In this document: piece by piece, positions 48,411-61,465 of the stretch | Position numbering within the stretch: position 1 is the stretch's first letter | Layout: each line of letters opens with the position of its first letter | Source: Sipunculus nudus | Taxonomy: Eukaryota > Annelida > Sipuncula > Golfingiida > Sipunculidae | DNA: 64,000 bases | Direction: 5' to 3' | NCBI GenBank assembly: GCA_026874595.1 | Contig: CM049318.1 | Coordinates: 9,652,741-9,716,740 of the forward strand | Notes under the pieces: model-generated | The model's input: only the letters and a program-made list of their open reading frames with translations | Told to the model about the DNA's origin: nothing | Databases searched by the model: none | Position numbers and translations under genes: made by a program

Positions 48411-50585
48411 TATATGGTCCGGTACTAACTATTAAACTAGCTATCAAACATTGAAAAGGATTTATCAGAAAACAATCTTATGTATAAAGTGCATACACCA
48501 TTTGTTCTATTGATTTTGCTATTCCGTAATACAGCCAGATTTTGAGTATGACATGTCAACACGATAGTAATATTTCATCATTTTGAAATCTTTATAAAAG
48601 AGGGATTATGTATTGTTATCTAGAATATGAACCATTCGCCTTATTTAGTTACAACAATTTTTTTCGTATGAAGAACAGTGGTTCTCTCGGTATCCACAAG
48701 TATGCACATTGCTCGTAATATGCACGGTTCTGACAAATAAAAGACTTAATAAAAGACTTAATGCATGGGTCGTTGTGATTTCAGGATACACTAACCTGAC
48801 AGAGAAACAATGTTAGAAAACCGAGTCAGGATTTATATGGGCTGGTCTTTCTCTGTTAATGTCGGTAACACTGGGTTATTAAACTGCTGGGAACACCATT
48901 GATGCAAAATACGACTTGGAAAGAAATTTCAATCAGGTGCCTTTTTTTATTATTCAGGTTTCGTGGTCTATTTGAAACCGTTTCGGGTCGTGAGCGACTG
49001 AGTTGGAGAAGAAATACACCAATATCTTAGTTTTAGTTTATGTGCAAGAGAAAAAATAAAATAAATATATTATCTCTAAGGAAAATTTCAAATAAATGTT
49101 ACCGTAATATTAATCAATAGCATGTTAGCTTTATTAGTATGTATTAGTATCAATTAACTTTCTGGATTTGTCCTATGGTGGAAAATTTAATAGATTTGAT
49201 TTTTTTATTTATAGTTAAAATGATGTCTCCCTTTTAAGGAAATGTGCTCGAGAACTTATAAAATTACTGATAATAATATTAACAATATATAATGACGCAA
49301 CAGTATTTCCTTTGTACCAGAATCATAACCCGTGTCCTATGAGGATATTTGCCATCAGCACAACTATTTGAAGCCCAGGGTTTACAACACTATATAATCT
49401 AATGAGGAAATAAGGTCATTTGTTCAGAAAATCAACACAATCTGCCTTATGTCCATTATTGAGTAGAATTCCATATTTACCAGAGCTGGAAACACCAAGG
49501 CGGTGGCCCTTGTTCCCCGGAACCAGAACGCCCCTCAGTCTATACATTGAAAGCCAGTTGGTACATTTCCCTCCCTACAGGTAAATAATTATCCACAGTG
49601 GATGGCTTAAGTCACCAGAAACCAGTTAGTGTCGGTATCGCCTTTCTGGCTCTGTATAACTACCCAGGATTTTGTGTATTTATTTTGTATTCATAAGCTT
49701 TAACAAAAACAAGGAAGCCCACCCACGGCGAGCCAATCAGCATGTCGTACGTCATTGGTCCTAGAGGGACGCTCTTCTTGTTTCCTACATCATATACAGT
49801 GACGACTTCCATATATCAAAATCAAGACCTGGTATCCCAACGGATCTTTGTATGCATTTAATGTAACGTGTTGTGCATCTGGTATTTTGTTAAAAAAATT
49901 AAACGAAATCATTTTTACATGATAATTTCTATGATCATAAAATAGGATAAAAAAGCAGTAAATATAACTAATAGTGGGCTGATTTTAGTACATGTTTATG
50001 AAATATCTGCCTTTCTTTAAGAAACAATTTTTTTTCTCTAGCGACAATATTAGAGTATATTTATTGTGATACAAATATCCAATTATTTTCAATTACTTTT
50101 TAAACATCCTCTTATCATATTTCATGTACTTTCATTACTTCTCTTTTCATCTAAAATCTTTTTTAAAAATATCTTCAACATATTCTAGACCAATCACGGA
50201 TGTGAAAAGAATCTCTGCTCTCAGTAAAGAAATATTAAAACCTTTCATGTAGTGTATATTGTATAGTGTATTCATTTGATGGATATTATAGAATATTAGA
50301 ACATCTTGAGTTGGACCAGTAGGCGATCCAAGCACCAGACAGGCTGAATACGGGTCCTGATTAATTTTTCAGGTATGAATTGTGTACCGCGGAGCAACCA
50401 CGTTTAAATACACCCACGCGTTACCATTGTCCCGTGCAGTACTAATTATATTTCTCGGCTTCAAAGCTCCACCACTCTTAGAAATCTCGCTTTCATTGCT
50501 TGGTTACTTAATGAACTCCATTGAACGGTGATGTATGGTGCCAATGTGTTCAGCCCAGGGTTAATATCTGTTTAGAAAGGTTAGT

Positions 50586-50970
50586 AATTACAGGTGATAG
50601 CAAAACGAAAATTAATAATAAGTAATGACAAACGCAAAATAATTACAAATGATGACAAAACCGAAAATAATTACAGTTGATGACAAAACGGAAAATAATT
50701 ACATGTGATGACAAAACGGAAATCAATTACAGGTGACGACGAAACGGAAAATAATTACAGGTGATGAGAAAACGGATAATAATTACAGGTGAAGAGAAAA
50801 CGCAAAACATGTACAGGTGATGAAAAAATGTAGAATAATTACATGTGATGACAAAACGGAAAATAATTACTTGATTACAAAACAGAAAATAATAATTACA
50901 TTTGATGACAAAACGGAATATAATTACGTGAATACGAATCAGAAAATAATTACATGTGATGAACGAAAAA
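50586..50970. repeat. 28-bp tandem repeat, about 13 copies
   Basis: The unit is AATTACAGGTGATGACAAAA followed by CGGAAAAT (28 bp), with substitutions and some shortened units (TTGATTACAAAACAG, GTGAATACGAATCAG). Open frames on both strands are artefacts of the repeat. Confidence 0.9.
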
Positions 50971-52474
50971 TAATTCAGAAACGTAACAAACATTGTTCTG
51001 CCAAAGTTAAAAGTGGTATAGGTGAGGAATGCGCAAACATGGGAACATATTCAGGTAATAATTCTATGCATTTTAACATCAGGATTAACTTCAAAGGTAT
51101 TTGGAAAAAATAAATATATTTGCTTTAACCCAAGGAGTAATTACTGTTCACAACAAAGTAGTAAACAACAAGATGACGTGAAAGCATTAATGTAATGAGT
51201 GATTTGGAGACAAAACTAGACACACACCGGGCTGGTATCAGCAGATATATCGAGTCACTTATTGAAAAGACTCTACTCGCTTTTTCACTGTAACCAGTCT
51301 GCCTTAATCCATTCTACCAAACTTTTCTTAGGTTTATTTGAGGAAACATCACAAGCACATAATTATAACCCTGCACTTTACCTGTTTTATCCTTTACTAC
51401 GGTAATATAATCAATAGATTTCACCTGATGTTTTAATGGGTTTTTATCATCATATTACCTACATAACAGATTTAAGGAAGTTACATGCATTTGGGAGACA
51501 TTTACTTCACTTCTATGGGTATCAAATGAATAATATTTATATACAATGTTTATATATCAATTGTACATTTCAGGTTCCAGGCAGGTAAAGTTGAATTAAT
51601 CAAATAATATGCATCGTTTAATTGATTTGTAACATTTGCCATTTTTACCTTACTTTATTTTTACTTGTGCTAATTATCTCTTTAAGATCATATAAGGTTG
51701 TATGTGTATGTTCAGTGGTTTATTTACTGTGCCTTGTTGGCAGTGTTTATGTGTTTTTGCAAATTTATTGGACTCCCTCCCTCATTACATAGAAGTTTCT
51801 CTTCCAAGACACTTCCTTGCACCAAGCTCAAGCTCTTCATCAGGCCGTCTGGATAGAAATAATATCATATTCCTCAAGCAACCAGACCTTAAAGCTAATT
51901 ATCAAGGGAGGCTTTCTTTTAGTCACGTTTCCAATTTACCTGGAAATTTTCCCTGAAATGAGGTATACCTGGCGTCCAGACATCAAAAACTCTCCCAGTG
52001 CGTCCACGTAACTGGAGTAATTTCGTTTGGTCCCCGTACTTGGAAAATCTGTTTCCAACGAGAACAGAATATATAGACCATTGACAGAGCTGCCCGCTTT
52101 TCAAATGAGGTTTAGTGTCATCAAGGGCTCTGAGGAGGACTGTTTTACTCAAAACAGACTATCGGATACACGCTCTGAGTATCGCCATCTTTATGTTCTC
52201 TTTCACTCTTTGAATTCCTAACCTGGGTGTGTGTTTATGTATGATAATAAACTGGAATCGCATTCATTATCCGCACGTTATTATCAGGGGAAATGTATTT
52301 GTTTGATATTTTGCCCTAGCTGCTTGTTTATCACTAAATTACTGTTGGTAGGAAAGAGAATAAAATTCAGCAGGGAGGTACAATGAGCAATCAACAATGA
52401 GTCATATAAAAAACACATGTTACACCCACTGACAAAGAGCGAGAGAGATAACGAGTACTATAGGGATAATGAAG

Positions 52475-52477
<3 letters not shown>

Positions 52478-52521
<44 letters not shown>

Positions 52522-52523
52522 GG
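52478..52523. repeat. (GA)n followed by a G-run
   Basis: About 16 GA units run directly into 13 G residues, making a continuous purine tract. Confidence 0.95.
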
Positions 52524-52559
52524 TGGTAAGGGATTTAGCACCAGGGTAGCCTGTACAGG

Positions 52560-52900
52560 GTGTGATTGGAGCTTGTATACAAACACTACTCCCGGAATGT
52601 CCTGACGGGCGCCAGTCCCCTCCTCGCCTGGATCAGGTGGCCGGGTAAACAGATCAGTCAGGTCAGCACGGCCGGTGCTAATTACCGCTGTATCCCTCCG
52701 CGTGAACTGGCCATGTGCCTGCCATCTGAACCACCGTTAGAACAATACAAGACAACTCAGACTCGCTCACGGGCCAGTTGTACATTTCCTACAGGAAATG
52801 CACCCAGACATTTTTGCCCGGTCACCCAAACAGTTAATAATGAGTGTCAGCCTGGACTGTGTGAAGGTAATATATACGCAAGATCGCAGGTCTCCCTTCC
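52560..52900. other. Locally GC-rich stretch, function unknown
   Basis: Higher GC than the flanks and open on the plus strand for 133 codons (52566-52967), but the peptide matches no family I know. The minus strand has no signal peptide that could serve as the missing receptor exon. It could be a promoter region or a decayed repeat. Confidence 0.25.
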
Positions 52901-52989
52901 CAATCTGTCTTCGTATATAATCTTAAAATGTTTTTTATTTTGTGCCGAACCTATTTCTAACGTTTGAACAAACCTAGATTCGCGGTTTA

Positions 52990-53049
<60 letters not shown>
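52990..53049. repeat. (AT)n microsatellite
   Basis: Pure TA array of about 29 units. Confidence 0.96.
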
Positions 53050-53052
<3 letters not shown>

Positions 53053-54885
53053 TAAACGTATGTACGATTTCCTTTTTACAAGCAATCTCTGAAACTGTTT
53101 TTTTTTGTCACATAAATTATATTTTTTAAATATTCTTTTTTGTCTTGTTGACAAGGATTAATAATTGATAACCACCGAACACATCAGCCACATAGTACAG
53201 AATTCATTTCAAATACAACGCCATAATGTTTCACTTTAAACCAGATGAGCAAACCAACATACAGAGCAATTAATATAGCGTACCATTTCCACACTTTTTG
53301 CATGTCTTGTGATATACATGCTGTATGGTGGGGACTTGTTGATACCGGATGTTGATTAACTTGTAATCTATCCAACAAATTGAAAAGATATTCATGTTTT
53401 CATAAAATGTGTTCTTTATTCTTCTCAAAATTGCCAAGGGAAAGAACTGTGTAGGATTTCTAAATAATCAAATTTAAATTTTTGTTTACTATACTATTCT
53501 CAAGTAGGAAAAAAATGCTAAGGAAACTTCCTTTACTTTCCAGAAGACGCATGTAATGTTAATCCCGAATAGCTCGAGTGAACAATGACAACTTTTGTAT
53601 ACCCAGAAGTAAAGTTAACAGTATTTCCGTGTTCTAGGAAGAAGGAACTAGATTTTACCGTCTTCTACGGTGACATTTTTTTACCTATGAAGTGAATCAA
53701 ACATAGAAAGTACTGAAATAACTTTAAACACCTGCTAAGAACGGTACAAATATAAATTGGATTAGACCTTCGGTAGCATTGACGTACCGTTCACTCCTAA
53801 ATGATGGCCAAAATGCCAGGTAGGAAAATGTAGTGTCCACGCCAGGAGTTATTGACAAGTATTAATTACGAGTCAAACTCCATTAGAGACAATTTTTTCT
53901 GGTTTTTCTTTAACCAGTTTGCTATATTTACTACCAATCAAAACAAATTTACGTGCTATTATTAGACGATATACTCAACTTGATCTATAATTAAAGGGAG
54001 GAAAACCGTACATTCTGGATTCAGACTAAATCCTATATAAGATAATCCGTTAAACAAATTGTTTATTACTCATTTGATATTGTCACTACCACTTGTCATT
54101 TCAAATTAATGTTACGCTCATGATCTATGCAACGAAATTATTGTTTTTGTTCGCAAAGCAAGGAAAATATATCGTTGCAGGATAATCTAATCTCTACCGT
54201 TTCGATAGGTCTTGTTATAAATAACTGAAGTGTAATGCATAACTCTCATGTTTGTATGCGAGATGAATAACCCACTTTTCCATTATAAATTTTTAACTTA
54301 CCTAATAGAGGAACGACGGCACATTTTTATGGGGATATGTTTATTTTCATGGTGATGCTTGTATTGGATTTATCGATTCAATAAGATTCTTTTTACGCTG
54401 GACCGCTTTTGTTTAAGTAAAATAAGTCCTGTTAGCCTCTTGCTTGGATTTTGTAACACACTAGGAAACTGGAATTTTGTTTTTTAGTAAATTATAAATT
54501 ATGTACTAAAGTAAAAAAGGAATTTATCACTTTCCAAGTAAATAAAATGTGACTCAAAGATTGTGCACGTAAAAAATAGTATTAAACCATATTTAGAGCC
54601 AAGGATGCAAAGAAACAAATATCAAAATTGCTAAATAAGATGTAACAGTGAACACTGCGGAGACTTACCTGTATTGTTTCAGTAGTACAGCTTTATGCTT
54701 GTACCTGAACATAATATTAAGTCAGCTGTAGGCGAGATAATAAGGCACGCAAATAAAGTTTGTCATTGCTGTCAACAGCCTGACTTGTGTTTTGCAAAGG
54801 AATAGACTAGCTGGCTGTATATATGGATCTGTACAGTATTATTTGATATAAAAGAAGCTGTAATGAAAAGGAATATAGTATATAT

Positions 54886-55693
54886 TGTTACAGGTGCTCT
54901 TTTTATTGTGTGACACAGGCGTAACCTGTTGTTGCACTCATGTCTGGCTGCGTATTACATTCTATTTTAAACTGGTTGAACTCTCGTTGTCATGTGAGCC
55001 TTGAGCTTTCACGCCTGGTCGTGGGTCACGTAATTAGCCTGGTGTGTAGAGATACACGGCGCTGTTTTTCTAGAAAATTCCTGAAGCGCGTGTTTACTGT
55101 GATTGTGCAAGATCTTATGTTCGAGACTGTTCGAGAAGTGGAAAATTCTCGGCTTGGGGTGTGAAGGTGCATAAAGGGGCTGTTTTTTAGAACCAGAGGG
55201 CAGACAGCAGAGCAGGATCCAGCGGATGCAGAAGCGTGTGTCAGGACCTTATCCGATGAATGCGGCTATTATACATTTTCAAAGACTTTCCCCTGGATTA
55301 TATGCATTTGGACTTCAGTTAACTTTCTGGGTTGTTGCAAGAACTTTCCACTGGACTGTCATTCTCCGAGAGTTTACATTGAAAGGATTTATCGTTGTGA
55401 TGGTGTTGGTATCCAGGTACTGTGCACATACATTATTTTCTATGTGATTGTATCGACTTGTTGCTATACCGCTGTTTGACTGTATAATTGTATTGATTTA
55501 GTGTATTGTTATGTTAGGGTTGTTTTAAGAATAAATTATAGTTATTTGTTAACAAAAAACCACTGACTTCTTTCTTCATTCCCCTAGACATTTCGCGCTG
55601 CCTAATGTGACAGAATCTGGTTTGTTTTTATCTCCATTGCAAAATGTGTGTTCATCACGCATACGTGATCTGCTTACATTAGGTTCCGTAACA
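54886..55693 (+). mobile_element. 5' LTR of a Ty3/gypsy-type retrotransposon, 808 bp
   Basis: Starts TGTTAC and ends GTAACA, perfect 6-bp inverted ends, and is followed six bases later by a primer-binding site. It contains CATAAAGGGG (55170-55179) in the position of a TATA-like element and AATAAA (55530-55535). It is homologous to the solo LTR at 1242-2102, which lies in opposite orientation. Confidence 0.9.
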
Positions 55694-55699
55694 TGACAT

Positions 55700-55717
55700 T
55701 GGGGGCTCGTCCGGGAT
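55700..55717 (+). other. Primer-binding site matching tRNA-Pro
   Basis: TGGGGGCTCGTCCGGGAT is the 18-nt sequence complementary to the 3' end of tRNA-Pro, known as a primer-binding site in several retroelements. It sits six bases after the LTR end, where minus-strand synthesis would be primed. Confidence 0.92.
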
Positions 55718-55850
55718 GCTCAAATTTATTAGGCCTTGACCTGGACACATTGTTTTATCATACATTGTTTACAAGATTACATATTGCTTTCAGTACATTG
55801 TTTACAGGATTTATCTCAAAGGTTTTTTGTTATTGTTTTGACATCTTAAC

Positions 55851-56480
55851 ATGGCAGATTTCAAACCTGAGACATTTGTCGACGATCCCGACCCTGATCA
55901 ACTTGAACAGTTGTCAAAAGAACAGTTGTTGCGTTTCGGACAACACTTGGGGCTAAATGTGAAAAAAGCTTTGAGAAAGCCTGATATCATTGCTAAAATC
56001 ATGCAAGATCTTATTAGCAAAGGTTTAATTAAAGAGACTAAAGTTGAAACATAAAAAAATGATAGCCTTGCTATGCAATTGGAATTAAAGAAGTTAGAAA
56101 TGCAACATGAGCTTGCATTAAAACAGTTAGAATTAGAAAAAGAAAAACAGAGAGAGGAGAGGGAAGAACATGAAGGGTTAGAAAGAGAAAGAGTAGAAAA
56201 AGAAATAGAAAGAGACAGACTAGAAAAAGAAATAGAAAGAGACAGACTAGAAAAAGAAATTGAGTTGAAACGACTGGAGTTAGAAAGACTTAAAGTAGAA
56301 CATAGTCTAAGTGCTGCCCCAACTCACAGTTTTGATGTTACTAAACACATTAGACTTGTCCCACCGCTGCATTAACGCAGATGTTAAAACTTTTCTCGAT
56401 GAGAAAAGTCCTGAAACACTTGACATTGCCGCTTAATTAGCTGATGATTATTCATTGACACACTCACACAAGAGCCAGGC
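55851..56480 (+). pseudogene. Broken gag remnant of the LTR retrotransposon
   Basis: The reading frame starts at an ATG (MADFKPETFVDD) and shows a short SAP-like helical segment. It is then broken by an in-frame TAA at 56052-56054, continues in the same frame with a long charged coiled coil rich in E, K, R and L, and reaches 'VTKHIRLVPP', a conserved gypsy-gag landmark. It stops at 56373-56375. A further gag piece appears in another frame from 56378 with one more stop codon, so an internal deletion has joined distant parts. No zinc knuckle, protease, reverse transcriptase, integrase or 3' LTR follows. The copy is dead. Confidence 0.85.
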
Positions 56481-56678
56481 TCTTTTCATGTGAATAAGGG
56501 GTACAACTCCTTTATTGACTCCAATAAAGAGTTTGATGCTACGGAGGTTCAAGTGCCGTCTTAATCCAAAGAAGAATCCGTAGATTGGATTGCGGGGTAA
56601 AAACCTCTGTTGGTTCCTGCGAGGAATTAAATAAGGCTAGGTACTTTCAAGGCCCCTGCGAGGAGTATTCTCTAAATA

Positions 56679-56811
56679 TGTTACGGGGTGACATCAATGC
56701 GGACCGCACTGCTAGCGAAACGGTTGGTACGCCAGACTTGTACGCCACCGACCTGGGTTCGACTCCCGGATCGGCCCAGGATTTTCCCCTCATTTATTTG
56801 TCTTCGTAACA
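56679..56811 (+). mobile_element. 133-bp unit with TGTTACG/CGTAACA ends and tRNA-like Pol III boxes
   Basis: The segment opens TGTTACG and closes CGTAACA, a 7-bp inverted repeat. Inside are TAGCGAAACGG (56713-56723, A-box-like) and GGTTCGACTCC (56756-56766, a perfect B box), with T-stem pairing CTGGG/CCCGG around the latter. The acceptor stem does not pair, so it is not a working tRNA gene. It may be a SINE head or a very short LTR-like element. It is followed by an (AT)n tract, and no clear target duplication is seen. Confidence 0.5.
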
Positions 56812-56955
56812 ATATATATATATATATATATATATACACATTAGGCTTGCATCAGGTACTTTTCGTGCCTAGTAATGTGACCTTTGAATACTTTCTGGGT
56901 ACCATGATTGTAATTATTATTGCTAGCGGTATTCCACGGTTCTGTAACGGTAGTA

Positions 56956-57543
56956 TCTCAGTGGGCTGTGATAGCTTGCGACTCGTTGGAGACACGACAG
57001 TTGCGAGAAAATACGCGAATTAGCGACAATTTTACTTGCAATTACACAGTAATAACGACACGTTTGCGAACAATGTACGAGTGTTCTGGCCCAGATTTCG
57101 TATAACCGATGTTCGTATGTCGTGCGATGTTCACAAGACATTCGCACAACGTTAGTGCAATATTCGCACGACGATTCGCGACCAAAATGTCAGATTCTCA
57201 TGTTTAGCTCCAAATATTCACAATGTAGTTGCATAGGTCGCTAACCCCTTTTAGAGTTGCCTCGCAGTTCTCGCTCTTCCTGACTCGCGGAAACTGACTT
57301 GAGAATAGTTCGAGGCATGTTTGAGACGGGTTTGAGACACCAGCGACGCCTCCGCGAATATTTTGCGAGAAATTTTGTTTTGCGAATTTTTTTTATCATG
57401 TTCAAAGTTTGTGCGACAAGTTAGCGACACTTTGCGAATCACGCGATTAAATTGAGAACCGCCGCGAATATTCTAAGACACTTTTTGGACTCTCGCGTGA
57501 ATGCATTCGCAATTTGTCGCAAAGCTGTGGCAGTCGAGTGAGA
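56956..57543. mobile_element. 588-bp non-autonomous DNA transposon with TIRs and TA flanks
   Basis: The left end TCTCAGTGGGCTGTGATAGC and the reverse complement of the right end TCTCACTCGACTGCCACAGC match at most positions; both are followed by TT and GCGAC. TA dinucleotides flank both sides (56954-56955, 57544-57545). The interior is strikingly rich in GCGA, GCGAC and GCGAATA motifs on both strands and in CpG, unlike the rest of the window. No transposase frame is present. Confidence 0.65.
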
Positions 57544-60500
57544 TACAGGCTTAAGGGCGCGGAGTTGCGACATGACAGAAGTCAGATGACAACGCCCAGA
57601 CGAATATCTGTCAGTGAACAGAGTTTGGGGATAAGGGGACATGAGTCGGGAGAGTAGAGAGTGGAATGGTGCTTTCTTTAACCACGCCAAATCTTCACAT
57701 TATAGTATGTTACGAACATAGACGATTTCGATAGAAGGCACACACATGTATGGTCCCTACACGACTGGGGGAAAAAAGATTTCGGCAGCAATGGAACAAG
57801 GCCTTCTCATGCGAACACTGGATTTTCAAGTAAGTGGCGTGTTAATACAGTTTTTAATTAGTCAATTGAAACAGGCCTATGTCGCAATCATAATACATAA
57901 TACCTTCACTAAAACTTTACATATTTGTAAGCTTTTATAACCTAAACTAGAGATGGTTTCGCCTGAGATAGAATAGTTTGGCCGAATAGCACTGAAAGAT
58001 CAAAAGTTAAATTGAAGAACTAACGTTAGAGGGAAGAGGTTAGTAAATTTTGCTCCACGCAGGGATGAGGTTAAACTATTTATTTTTAGCAAAGTACATG
58101 TAATCATACTTTAATATTCTAGCTTTCACATTGATTGTGGTGTTTAAGGCGATCCAGTAAGTAGATAAATTTTGGCACAACTATTTGGATGAAAAGCTGG
58201 GGTTTTTTTCCCGCTGTTATTGTACAAAGAGATTCGGTTCAAGTGGGCGACATGCCAAATGTCTTTCAGCCACAGGACAAAAATCAATTTTTCCGATTAT
58301 ATATACTGTTGAAAGGGTATAAAGTGCGGCACTTATAGCTTGTGATGCTTTTTAATTTCGGGACTAACGTGCTCTGTAAAGTTGTGTCCTTTAGGATTCT
58401 CATCATTTGGAAACCACTCGGGCACCTGGGGCTACTCTTCTCCGATTGAGGAAGAAAAACCACAGGAGACCGTAAAGAAATGTCCTTAATTTAAGTGATT
58501 CGTTCATATAAACCTCTTTTTCATATGCTCTTCCATCTCAGTTAGGACACTTCAGAGTCGTTTTTTTCCGATTTGCCGGAAAAGGGGTTTAGATCAAAGC
58601 GCTCCATCGCTACGAGTTCCAAACATAAGATTAAAAGCAGAACTTTATTCTTTTTCTTTAAACACAATTCTATAATCCCCATAAATAATTACAGCTTTTG
58701 TTCAAGTTTCTTTGGAACAATTGATATAATATCTCTTGGAACAAAACAAAATGTTTGTTATTAGGCATGCACTATTGACCGAAAAAAGATATATCGACTG
58801 ATGTATCTGTGCTGAATTGATAATCGATGACGGTGACAAAAATTGATACAAAGAAATAGGTACAAGGCGGCGGCAGACGACGTGTTTGTACTGCCAGGGG
58901 TTCTCCCTAATGGTCAAAATAGCTTCAATGTCAGTTCTGGATCCATAAGTAAAACAGATAACAGAGGAAAGGCAATCTTGTAGATCACCCTTAACATTTC
59001 ACTTTATGTTGCAGCTTAAGTTGGATACTTTGATTAGTTTTGCATATTCTAATGTCATAGAGATATTGTTATTCATCAGTTCATCTCAAGACCTGGTCCA
59101 ATAATAATTGGTCTAGATGAATAATATTGGTAAAGCTTCTTCGTACCATCGTAACCATCCAACGGATCAAAGAGGCAGAAAAGTGATGTCCATGTTTAAG
59201 GTTATTTGTTGTAATTGTCAGCCAATCAGCCAGTCTCTTAGTGGCAGTCACATACATTAGCTAAGAAGCCGCTAAGTGCCCACAGATTAATGGCCCTCCA
59301 GACTGACCGACAGACTGACCAGTTGACCGCCGAGGTGCTGACTCGCAGGTTTATAAACTAGCCTGTGCACACTGATTCTCGAACCAACAGCACTTGGATA
59401 ATTAATGACATGCAACGGACAATCCTACATTGGCTTTACTGTCAAGTCATGAAGCACACATACACAGACATACACACACTCACACAGAAACCAGCATGAG
59501 GCTTACTCCTGTTACCGCCTACCACAAATTCCCATGGTGGCGTAGCAGTTGTTTCAACATGCTTGAAACTTGTTGCAGGTAGAAGAGAGCGAACTCCCTC
59601 GAACGACAATAACGGAGAATCACGCCAGAAAACAGCTCTGGGCATCAATTATGTTCACAAGTGATTTAAGGATGTGTCTTTCAGAGTTTCAGACAAAAAA
59701 AATGTTTTACTCCCTCAATTCAACCAAAACTCGCTGTATGACTCATCCATCTGTAGACTGTAGCGCTATTAAACATAGTATGGTATGAATATAGTAAAGC
59801 CGGTGGACAGCTTCGCCCTGCCTATTTATCGTAGGTAATTTCATTTTGTCTTCGTGAAAATTTCTTTTATGAACCCCTCTGTGGTTTATAATAAAAAATC
59901 AGGTATATAACAAATCCTGAATAACAGCATCATGGATCTGACCCTTGTTTCCTGGTATACACCGTATACACAAGCGTGGTTGGACACACGGGCATTTGCA
60001 TATGAGGCAACTTTTTATGAGCGATTGGCCAACAGGAAAACGGCTTGCCGCCAGGATAGCGAGTGAAAGGATGGAATTGCCTATTTTGTGTTGTAAAATA
60101 GGAGTGTAAACATTTTAAGATAACGTGTGCAAGTATCATGTTCTAACCTTAAATTTTTTTAAATATTCATAGAACAGAATACTGTATCATTTAAACCATC
60201 TTGTCACATTTTCGTTCCTAATGAAGGTCGTGAAAATATATTTTGAGGACCGCATATTTTGCATCTCGGAAAATGAATGCATGTTCAAACTCTGAAGTTT
60301 TCTCTTAAGTAATGGCCGAGACTAGCTTGCATGCGACCAATCAGTCTGTACGGGGACAACTGAGTGCTGTGTGAGTTGCGAAAAAAATATTTATTGAATG
60401 TGTGTCACCATTTGGCTTACGTTCAGATTCACCACAGCATGAAGATGTGTCATTTCCGGGAAGTGTCCGCGCTAAGCATGAATTTTACTATTTTTTTCAG

Positions 60501-61100
60501 CCTAGCACCTGCACCAGGTAATCCAGGTAGCCGCATGAGTGCTTCACTTTGGCAAATTCAGGTCAGTATTTAAAAGGTTCATCCTTTTTATCAGTCATCT
60601 CCAATATCATCTCTCATAATTGGCCTGTGGGAAAGCCGGGTCTATCCTTCCATTTTGTCTAACCGATTACATTTTTTCAGGGATTCATTTTCACTAATAA
60701 GATTTCTTTCGCAAGAACAGCTGAACGTAAAATAGATCTTTTCACATTTGTGAAGTAATGAGGTGGTGACCTTATGTTCTGCTTTGATTGGCCGGCGCTT
60801 GTAATGTGTTTTATGTACGTAAAGGTTGTGAAATCTGCGCATGTTTCTACCGCTGATGTATGTTTTGTAAATATAGTACTCATTAGTGCTCGAGAGAACT
60901 GGAACCATAGAAAACGGGTTGAAATTCTGCGAGATTGGATTTCCTTGTGTACAAGTAGGAGTGTAAACTCCTACCTAATTTAGTCTTAATAAAAGCCTCG
61001 TCGCTGTTTCTTTTTTCTTGAGAATTACAAGGTCCAAATGTACGCTAATCTAGGGTATAGATGTTCAGATTGATCCTTTAAGAAATACTCATACGACAAC
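57544..61100. other. AT-rich DNA without a supportable gene
   Basis: Open frames here are below about 90 codons and none resembles a known family. A TTTATAAAC motif near 59350 lies in mildly GC-rich sequence, but no gene follows it. A short hairpin GTAGGAGT-GTAA-ACTCCTAC lies near 60955-60974. Confidence 0.5.
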
Positions 61101-61139
61101 AGAGGCATGTAGTTCTAAAAATAAAGTGATGACATGACT

Positions 61140-61465
61140 ATTTTTCTGTCGATGCGAATAACAGTACAAAACCATTTTTCTGTATATATTCTAATGGCAT
61201 TATAAAAAATATTCTCCATATATGCTATTAACACTACATAGCAATGTCTCTTTATAAGCTCGTAACATTACAAAACAATGTTCTTATATATGCTAATAAC
61301 ACTACAAAACTACTTATCTGTTAATATGCTATTAACACCACAAAAATATTTTTCTCTACATGCTAAGAAAACTACATAACCATTTTTGAAAATGCTTATA
61401 ATACTTCCAAACCTTTTCTCTAGTGATGCTTATAACACTTCAAAACTATTTGTGATGTTATGCTA
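61140..61465. repeat. Degenerate ~45-bp tandem repeat, about seven copies
   Basis: The phrase 'ATATGCTATTAACACTACA' followed by AAACCATTTTTCT recurs with many changes from about 61140 to 61465. The period varies between about 40 and 50 bp. Confidence 0.75.

Noticed and set aside
50727-51113. Open frames on both strands rich in N, I and F
   Set aside because: They are translations of the 28-bp tandem repeat.
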